Below are positions 15,023 to 23,900 of a DNA stretch of 38,481 nucleotides, in pieces. Both the position numbers and the translations under genes were made by a program. Below the pieces are notes generated by a model. That model was given only the letters and a program-made list of their open reading frames with translations, was not told where the DNA came from and did no database searches. The first letter of the stretch is position 1. Every line of letters begins with the position of its first letter. Location: assembly GCA_937959125.1 (NCBI GenBank), contig CALGQU010000180.1, positions 1 through 38,481 of the forward strand, read 5' to 3'. This DNA comes from an uncultured Croceitalea sp. Lineage in GTDB: Bacteria; Bacteroidota; Bacteroidia; Flavobacteriales; Flavobacteriaceae.

Positions 15023-16639
15023 ATGCCATCAGGGTTTTCCACCAAAGTAGTATGTCTGGTTTCTTTACTACTGCCATACCAAGGAACCGCACAGTCAAAA
15101 GGGTTGGATGAGCAAATAAATGACGCTTTTATGCCTTTTGCCATCTGGTGGGAAAACCTGATTTTTTCTGAAGTGACTTTTTTTGGCAACGGTATTCCCG
15201 TTGTTTTGATTCTACTCCTTGGGGGAGCGCTATTTTTCACGTTCTATTTTGGCTTCTTAAACGTTCGGCATTTTACTACGGCAATACAGGTGGTACGTGG
15301 CAAGCATGACGATTTGGAGAAAAAGGCCTTAACACCTTCCACGGATACAAATTCCAATACTACTGATGATGAGGTGGTAAAAGATGAAGGTCACCATGGT
15401 GAAGTAAATCATTTTCAAGCTTTGACAACGGCAGTTTCCGGCACCGTAGGTCTTGGGAATATTGCAATGGTCGCCGTAGCTATTTCCATTGGTGGACCTG
15501 GAGCCACATTTTGGATGATCATTGCAGGTTTGTTAGGAATGTCGTCCAAATTTGTGGAATGTACCCTAGGGGTAAAATATAGGGATATTGATGAAAATGG
15601 CCATGTTTATGGCGGGCCTATGTATTATCTATCCCGAGGACTTAAAGAAAACGGCTGCTCCATATTGGGAAAATTCTTGGCCAGTATTTTTGCAATACTA
15701 TGCGTAGGTGCCTCGCTGGGTGGGGGAAACGCCTTCCAAACCAATCAAGCTGCGGCCCAAATTATAACTAGGTTTGGGGTAGAAGGTGCCAGTTCTGGAA
15801 CCATAATTGGGGTACTTTTTGCACTATTGGTGGGTGTTGTAATTATTGGGGGCATCAAACGCATTGCCAAGGTTACTGAAAGAGTAGTCCCCTTTATGGC
15901 AGCTTTGTATGTGGCTGCCGCCCTTTTTATTATACTTTCAAACTACGATCGTGTTGGCGAAGCCGTACAGTTGATTCTTTCAGATGCTTTCTCACCCAAA
16001 GCAACCATAACCGGCGGTTTTATTGGGGTGATGATACAGGGTTTTAGGCGTGCGGCCTTTTCCAATGAGGCCGGTGCTGGATCGGCCGCAATAGCGCATG
16101 CTGCCGTAAATACCCGGTATGCGGCTTCTGAAGGTCTGGTAGGACTTTTAGAACCTTTTATTGATACTGTTCTTATTTGTACGATTACTGCCTTAACCAT
16201 CATCATTTTTAATGTAGATGGCACCTTTGTTTATGGAGACGTCATTGACCAACAGGTCTTAATGGCGGATGGCAGTAGGATCGGCGGTGTAAACCTAACG
16301 TCCATGGCATTTGAAAGTGCTATTCCGGGATCTTCCTATGTTTTGGTTATAGCGGTTGTTCTGTTTGCTTTTTCAACCATTATCTCTTGGTCCTATTATG
16401 GATTGCAAGCTTGGAAATATATATTTGGTCGCGGGAAGGCCTCTGACCTTATCTACAAAATTATTTTTCTCCTATTTACCATTCTTGGAGCCGCAATTAC
16501 CCTGGACGCCGTAATAAAATTTTCGGACGCCATGATTCTTGCGCTGGTTTTTCCTAATATTTTAGGCTTGTTACTGCTCTTTCCAAAAGCAAAACAGGAA
16601 TTGGTCAGGTATTTAGGGATACTTAAAACCGGGGCGTAA
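15023..16639 (+). CDS. Alanine/glycine:cation symporter (AGCS family)
   Basis: A 538-residue membrane transporter of the AlsT/DagA family, which imports alanine or glycine with Na+ or H+. Family segments are FYFGFLNVRHFTTAIQVVRG, LTTAVSGTVGLGNIAMVAVAI, GATFWMIIAGLLGMSSKFVE and FSNEAGAGSAAIAHAAVNT. About 11 membrane helices are visible. The first about 25 residues look like a cleavable signal peptide (VVCLVSLLLPYQGTAQS), which is seen in Bacteroidota members of the family. A hydrophilic Asp/Thr-rich loop (residues about 95-135) is inserted before the conserved core. Being close to the wall-recycling genes it might take up D-alanine released from peptides, but this is inference from position only. 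Confidence 0.93.
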   Translation: MPSGFSTKVVCLVSLLLPYQGTAQSKGLDEQINDAFMPFAIWWENLIFSEVTFFGNGIPVVLILLLGGALFFTFYFGFLNVRHFTTAIQVVRGKHDDLEKKALTPSTDTNSNTTDDEVVKDEGHHGEVNHFQALTTAVSGTVGLGNIAMVAVAISIGGPGATFWMIIAGLLGMSSKFVECTLGVKYRDIDENGHVYGGPMYYLSRGLKENGCSILGKFLASIFAILCVGASLGGGNAFQTNQAAAQIITRFGVEGASSGTIIGVLFALLVGVVIIGGIKRIAKVTERVVPFMAALYVAAALFIILSNYDRVGEAVQLILSDAFSPKATITGGFIGVMIQGFRRAAFSNEAGAGSAAIAHAAVNTRYAASEGLVGLLEPFIDTVLICTITALTIIIFNVDGTFVYGDVIDQQVLMADGSRIGGVNLTSMAFESAIPGSSYVLVIAVVLFAFSTIISWSYYGLQAWKYIFGRGKASDLIYKIIFLLFTILGAAITLDAVIKFSDAMILALVFPNILGLLLLFPKAKQELVRYLGILKTGA

Positions 16640-16701
16640 AAAGGCAAAAATAGTTTGTTGGTCTTGCTGTTTCAGGGAGTGGATTTTCTTCCTGCCCATG
16701 C

Positions 16702-17823
16702 CTAAGGTTGAGGTATCAGTTTGTAAATCCCTTTGCCCTCTACGGCAACATAAATAAAACCATTGGGGCCTTGCCGTACATTGCGTACCCTGCCAATACC
16801 ATCCATCAACTTTTCCCTATAAACCACCTTGTTGTTTTCCAGTTGTAACCGCTCCAAGTATTGAAAAGCAAGGGAACCTACCAATAGGCTACCTTTCCAG
16901 TTTTTATAGCGATCCGTGCTTACAAAGGTCATTCCACTTGGGGCAATGGAAGGCGTCCATTGGTATACAGGTTGTTCCATACCGGGTTGGGAAGTCTTAT
17001 CCGTAATTTTTGTGCCAATATAATTGATGCCATAGGTGATTACTGGCCATCCATAATTTTTCCCTTTTTGAACAATGTTGATTTCGTCCCCACCCCTAGG
17101 ACCATGTTCATGGCTCCAAATGGCGCCCGTAACAGGATGCTTGGTCAAGCCTTGGAGGTTTCGGTGTCCATAACTAAAAATGGCTTCTTTGGCTTTTACT
17201 TTCCCTACAAAAGGATTGTCTTTTGGGATTTTTCCGTCATCATAAATGCGGTATACCTTTCCGCCATCCCTGGTAATATCTTGTGGATTTACATCCCGGT
17301 TACCTCGATCACCAATGGTAAAGTAGAGATATCCTTCGTTGTCAAATTCCAAACGGGAACCCCAATGTTGTCCTTTTTTGGTATTGGGGACCCCTTTATA
17401 GAGGAGTTCCTTTTTGATTAGTTTGTTTGCAGAAAGTTGTGCACGCATAATGGCCGTATTACCGCCATTGCCAGGTCCTTCGGGGGAGGAATAGGAAAAA
17501 TAAATCCAGCCGTTGGTATCATAATTGGGATGTAGTTCCAAATCCAATAAGCCCCCTTGCCCGCGGACCAGAATTGGGGGCAATCCTTGGATTTCAGTCA
17601 ATTGCCCATTTTTAAATTGTAGTAATTTTCCTTCTTTTTTAGTGATTAATATGGAGTTATCCGGTAGAAAAACCATACCCCAAGGATCCTGTATGTTGGG
17701 AACAACTAAATCTACTGTAAATGAGTTAGTTACCGGGTTTTTAATGGTATTGTCCGTACTTTGCGCACAACTCTGAAAGAGCAGTACAACGAAAAAATAG
17801 GGGTACAATGCAAGTTTTTTCAT
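16702..17823 (-). CDS. PQQ-dependent sugar dehydrogenase family lipoprotein
   Basis: A 373-residue beta-propeller of the glucose/sorbosone dehydrogenase family (soluble aldose dehydrogenase type). Family segments are GQGGLLDLELHPNYDTNGW, GQHWGSRLEFDNEGYLYFTIGDRG, AIFSYGHRNLQGLTKHP and the diagnostic SHEHGPRGGDEINIVQKGKNYGWP. The catalytic histidine is expected in the HWGSRL region. The signal is a lipoprotein type: MKKLALYPYFFVVLLFQSCAQ with cysteine about residue 16, so the ATG at 17823 is the better start, not the track's 17880. It would oxidise aldose sugars in the periplasm using PQQ. The true substrate is unknown and many family members are uncharacterised. Convergent with the AGCS gene. 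Confidence 0.9.
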   Translation of the reverse strand: MKKLALYPYFFVVLLFQSCAQSTDNTIKNPVTNSFTVDLVVPNIQDPWGMVFLPDNSILITKKEGKLLQFKNGQLTEIQGLPPILVRGQGGLLDLELHPNYDTNGWIYFSYSSPEGPGNGGNTAIMRAQLSANKLIKKELLYKGVPNTKKGQHWGSRLEFDNEGYLYFTIGDRGNRDVNPQDITRDGGKVYRIYDDGKIPKDNPFVGKVKAKEAIFSYGHRNLQGLTKHPVTGAIWSHEHGPRGGDEINIVQKGKNYGWPVITYGINYIGTKITDKTSQPGMEQPVYQWTPSIAPSGMTFVSTDRYKNWKGSLLVGSLAFQYLERLQLENNKVVYREKLMDGIGRVRNVRQGPNGFIYVAVEGKGIYKLIPQP

Positions 17824-17975
17824 AGTTTTATCGTTGGAACTTATGAAAGTGTAGACGAAATTCGGATTTCCGCATTTCAATGAATTTAAAGTTAGTAGAA
17901 ATATAAGTTTAAATAATTACAATTTAATGTAAAGGGCTCCCAAATCCCGGTACATTAAAAAACCAGTCTTAACCT

Positions 17976-20900
17976 ATGCCCCGCAAAAAAACAAGGCGTC
18001 TTCTGTATGCCGTGCTATTGGTGTTATCATCAGTTGTTGTTTCGGCAGTCGTACATCCCAATACGTTTCTATTGGAGCCGGTGCTTGGCATATCCAATAG
18101 TGCCCCATCTACATCCCAATTGGAAGTTGGTTCAAAAGGGAAACGTGCTATATCAAAACATACGGAAGTTTTAGAAGCGCCCTACTTCAACACCATCATA
18201 CAAGGGGCCAATGAAACGGTCACTTGTGCAAATGATGGAAGTACCCTTGCCAAATTCTTCCTTTGCGGTACAAGTGACATTAGAAGCATAAGCTTAAGTC
18301 AATTCGGTACGAACTATGATTGGGAACAATTGGATCCCAATACCTGCGCACCCACGGTACAAGATGACTGCCCCACATTGAATAACGCTTGTACTTGGAA
18401 TACGGTGGGCAACGATCCAACGTATGATTTAAGCGCTGCTGGTGAATACCGTGTACGTGTGGACGGTGGACAATACTTTTATTTTAAGGTTACCCAAAAC
18501 CCGCTGGACCCCCAACTGGTCTATGAGGATATTATTTGCGGCAATCCGGGCAGGGTAGAAGTAACCAATGTTCCCAATGGGTATGAGTATAGCCTTAACA
18601 GCAATGCGGGCCCTTACCAAACCGATCCTTTTTTTGATATCCCCGCAGCTGGGGATTATACCGTTTTTGTACGTTTGGTAGGCTCTGGGGCAAGTGCCTG
18701 TATCTTTCCTTCCAATACGGTGACCCTTCAAAGTTTGGACATATCGATCGAGGTATCCAAGACGGATATACAATGTAGTGGGGAACAAGGAAGTATTGAT
18801 GTTTCCGTTTCCGGGGTTCCCGGTTTTTATACCTATAGATTGATTAAAGACGGGGTAACCGTAGATACTTTTGGTCCTGATGGTGCAGATACCTATACCT
18901 TTGCCAGTGTAAGCTCCGGCATTTATACCATTCGTGTGGAAACCAACGACTGTAGCGTTACGGTAAGCGACGATATTAATGGAAACCCTATTGAAATAGG
19001 AACCGGTATTAGTCCCCTTGACGTTTCTGCAACGGCGTCGGATAGCTTTGGTTGTGGCGCAACTTCCGTGGATGTCAGTTTGACCACTTCTGGAGGTACG
19101 GCCCCATACCGTTATAGTTTGGATGGAGGACCTTTAAGTGCCACCTACATGGGGAATACTACATTTTCCGTTACCGCCTCAGGAACATACAATCTCGTCA
19201 TTGAAGATGCCAATGGATGTCAACGTACAGCTTCGGTTGATGTGCAGGACATTCCACCACCCACCTTTACGTTGATCGAAGAGGATGCCAATTGCGGGGG
19301 TGCGAATAACGGGCAGATCACCGTAAACTTGGTCAATGGATTTGGGTACAATATTGAATACAGTAATGACAATGGAGCTACGTTCCAAGTAAGTAATGTA
19401 TTCTCCAATTTGGCACCTGGGGCATATGATATCATGTTACGGTATACCCAAGATTCCTTTACCTGCAACACTGCAGCTACTACAGGAAATGTAGGGACAC
19501 CTTCAAGTATTAACGCCAATGCCAATGCGGACAGCGGTCCCTCTTGCGGCAACGAGACCGGCGGTCAAATTACCGTAGCGGTCGTTTCCGGGGGCACGGC
19601 TCCTTATGAATATAGTATAGGCGCAGGATTTGGAGCAACCAACGTCTTCCCCAATTTGGGTGTAGGGAGCTATACCCCATTAATTCGTGATGCCAATGGT
19701 TGTGTGGAGCCCTTGGCCACTATTGTTTTTGATGCTTTGGACAAACCAACGGATTTGGATTTTGTCATTTCCAGTCTGGATTGTATTACTTCAACGGCAT
19801 CCGTAACCCTTAGCGTTACCGATGGTGCTGCACCCTACACTTATGAAATAGTGGCACCAGCAGCCAGTGCCATTAACAATGGGAACAATACTACTTTTAA
19901 TGGGTTGGGACTGGGAACCTATACCTTTAGGGTTACCGATGCTACCGGATGTAGCTATGATGAAAATTATGCCATAACGGACATTAGTTCCATAGGTGCC
20001 CAAGCGCAGCAGATAAGTCCTATTACCTGTTTTACGGATAGTGATGGAGAAGGACGCTTTTTAATTGACGGATTCAGCAATACTTATAGCTATAGCATAG
20101 ATGGCGGACCACTGCAAACCGGCCAGACCAGCGGGACCGTTGACCTTAATGCACTTGCAGCAGGAAATTATATGATCACCGTAACCGACGAGGACACCAA
20201 TTGTACGGATACGGCAACCTTGACCATTGAAGGACCGGCCGCTCCTTTGGCGATCGATGGTTTGGATGTGGAGCCCATGAATTGCCAAAATGGTAATATA
20301 GGTAGTGTTCGTATCAATACTTCTGGGGGATGGGGCGGAAATCGATATACCTTGACCCAACCCAATGGATCTACAAGAGGACCTAAAAACGGAAGGACCT
20401 TTTCCAACCTATCCCAAACGGGTTCTTATGATGTAAGTGTTACGGACACTAATGGCTGTACCGTTACCATACTCAACGCCTTTACCTTAACCGCTTTAGA
20501 TACACCAGTACTGACTGTGGATGTTGCAGCGTCGGACTTTTGCTATGATTCATTCGACGCTGCTTCCCTAGTCGTTACGGCAGCTTCGGGACAAGCACCC
20601 TACCAGTATCGCATTAATGGAGGAACCCTTGGTGCCAGCAATAGTTTTACAGGATTGAATCCGGGTCCATATACCATAGAAGTAGTGGATGCCAATGATT
20701 GTTCGGACACGGTAAACGTCACCATCAATCCCCAAATAACGGCAAATGCTACTATTTTAAGGGAATTGGAATGTTCCGGTCCAGATGCCGAAATTCGTGT
20801 TTCCGTATCCAATGGGTATCCTAGCGCAGGCAACTATGTGGATTATGATGTCTATGTAGATGGCATGCTTACAAGCTCGAACAACGCATTTCTTGGGACA

Positions 20901-23900
20901 AATTTTATCCATACGGTTCCCAATAACGGTTCCATTACGACCGATACCTCTTTCCGCTTTGTGGTCCGCGATAGCCAAGGCTGCGAAAACACGTCAGATG
21001 AGGTGGTACTGACCCCTCAGGAAACTATCGCAGGAACGGCCGCTACAACGGATACCAGCTGTGGACAAAATAACGGTATCGTTACCTTGACTGCAGATAC
21101 TAGCCAAGGAGTACCTCCCTACCAATACAGTAATGATGGTGGTACCATCTTTGGAAGTCAAAACGTATTCTCTGGCTACGCTCCGGGCACCTATTCCAAT
21201 TTTTTTATAAGGGATAGTAGAGGTTGTATAAGCCCTGCTATTTCCGCTACCATAGCTTCAAGTATACCTTTGGACGCTAACCTGACGCCCACTCCTGCAG
21301 AATGTTCAACATCCACTTCTGGAGCCATTAATACCGTTATTTCCAATGGTACCGCTCCTTTTGACTATATCTTATTGGATGTTAACGGTACGGAAATACA
21401 ATCCTCTTTGGCCAATGGCAGTACCACCCATGACTTTTTAGGCCTGGCAGAAGGATCATATACCGTGATCACAAGGGATGCACAAGGTTGTGAAGATTTG
21501 GATACCGTGCGGATTACGGATGACGACCTGACCATCATTCCCGTTCCAGACCCCATTGTAGACTGTACCAGCGGCTTAAGTTTGGAAATCCAGATTGTTG
21601 GTGGTACCGGACCTTTCCTATTACGTTTGGTAGGAGAAACTATACCTAGATATAGCCCTAACAACCCACCAAGGAACCATAGGTTTACGGGTCTTGATTT
21701 TGGAACCACCTATTTTGTTGAGGTTGAGGATACGGCTACAGGTTGTATTTATATTGAAGAAATACCACCGTTTACCCCGCCTTCTCCTTTAGATGTAACG
21801 GTAACATCGTCCAATGCTTCTTGTGATGCATTGGGTAGCGGATCCATTGCCTATACCATTACTGGTGCATCGGGTGCAAACGTAACGGTTACGGTGACCA
21901 ATACCACAACGGGTATGGTGCTTTCCGGACCTACGAGTATACCTTCAGCTGGGCCCTTTCCAGACTTTACGGGATTAATGCCGGGGAACTACCAAGTAAC
22001 GGTAGAAGACCCAAATAACGGATGTACCAATAGTGATTTGGCCAGCATCACCCTAGATGCACCATCCGTCATTATTTCAAATAACGTCCCCGCAAGCTGT
22101 AACTCCGGTGCCTTAGTAACGGTAAGTGCAGGTGGTGGAACAGCTCCCTATACGTTTGCTTACGTACCCAATGGGGCTGCAGCACCTACAACCTTCACCA
22201 CCACTACGACTTTTGATATCCCTGGACCTTACCCGGCGGACTATGATTTTTATGTACAGGATGATAATGGCTGTATCAGTATGATAACGGAAACCGTTAC
22301 CGAGACCGGCGGTGTTCCAACACCATCCATCAATGTGGTAAATCAATGTACGGCCACCAGTGGTTATCAAATCGATGTTATTTCCCCATTGACCGTTCCC
22401 GCTAGTGGACCGGAAACTACTTTTGAGTACGATATAGGGAGTGGCTACCAATCTAGTCCCAACTTTGTTGTTCCAAATCCGGGGAATTATGTCATTACGG
22501 TTAGGGATGGCAATGGTTGTACTGCAACGGTTAATGCTGAGGTTTTTGATTTCTTTTCCATCACTGCGGATGCTACTTCGGTCCCTACGTGTAATGCCGG
22601 GGATGGCATTATTACGGTAAATACCAGTGGCGGTAGCGGTAATTTTGATTATGAACTTCGTTTTCAGGGAACCCTATTGCCAACGGGAATTACTCCTACT
22701 GGGAACCAGTTTTTAAATGTTCCACCCGGTGATTATGACGTGTTGGTCACGGATTTAAGTTCCAATACCGTTCCACTATGTTCGGATACGGCCATAGTGA
22801 ACGTATCGACCGTAGATAGTCCCATTATAACAGCGACTCCCAGTAGCCCTATTAGTTGTTTTGGGGCTGCAAACGGTACCATTTCTGTGGAACTCCAACC
22901 CGGTACGGATACGGATACCCCGTTATCGTATACGCTCTATGATGGTGCCACAACAACTATAGTCGCGGGGCCACAAGGATCACCTTTGTTTGATAATCTG
23001 GGCCCTGGAACCTATCAAGTGGAGGTTTCGTCCAACAGAAATTGTACGGATCGCTCAGCGGATATTCTTATTGAAGAGCCTACACAATTGCAAATCAATG
23101 TAACGCATACCGAGTTTAGCTGTAACCCATCCAGCAATCAATTTAGCACAGCCACTATCACCGCCTTTATGGATGACAATGGCGATGGTAGCGGTACATT
23201 GACCGGTACGGGTCCCTATACGTATAGCATGAATGATGGAACCGCTACTTTTGACGGTACCAATTTCCAGACCAGTAACGTATTTGAGGTTGTAGACAAT
23301 GGCACTGATCAAACGATTATTATAACGGCTAGAGATCAGCGCGGCTGTGAAGTGTTTGATACCGTCAACATTGCTGCCCCAACGGACTTAACCTTTAGTT
23401 TTGCCGTAAACGGAATTACCTGTGATGCTTCCGGAGCAGGTGTTGCGCCAGGTTCCATCGAAATCATCATTGATCAGGGAGCAGGAAATTACGATGTTGA
23501 AGTTTTACCCCTTGGGTCGGAACCAGCACGAAATTCTGCAGGCACCGATAGGGTCGTATGGGATATTGCAACCCCAGGGGATTATATTTTTGCGGTGACC
23601 GATTTAACAAGTGGAGGCTGTACGTATTTGACTTCCATTGTCAATATGCCAGAGTACAATACCATAGCCGCTACCATTGCAGAAGTAAGCCCAGTGACTT
23701 GTTTTAACGGTAGGGATGGGGTCATCAGTCTGGACGTCAGCAATTATAGCGGACAGTATAGTTACGAAGTTTTCTCACGGGATAATATGGGGGTTGAGAC
23801 CACGACCACGGTAACCGGAAGTTTTGATACCAATGCACCCGTCAATAGTCCAGAGTTGATCAGTGGCCTGCCCGCTGGAAATTTGGTGGTACGTATTGAA

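Noticed and set aside
10414-16639. A mobile element or horizontally acquired island around the wall-recycling and symporter genes
   Set aside because: No integrase, transposase, terminal repeats or marked shift in base composition was seen.
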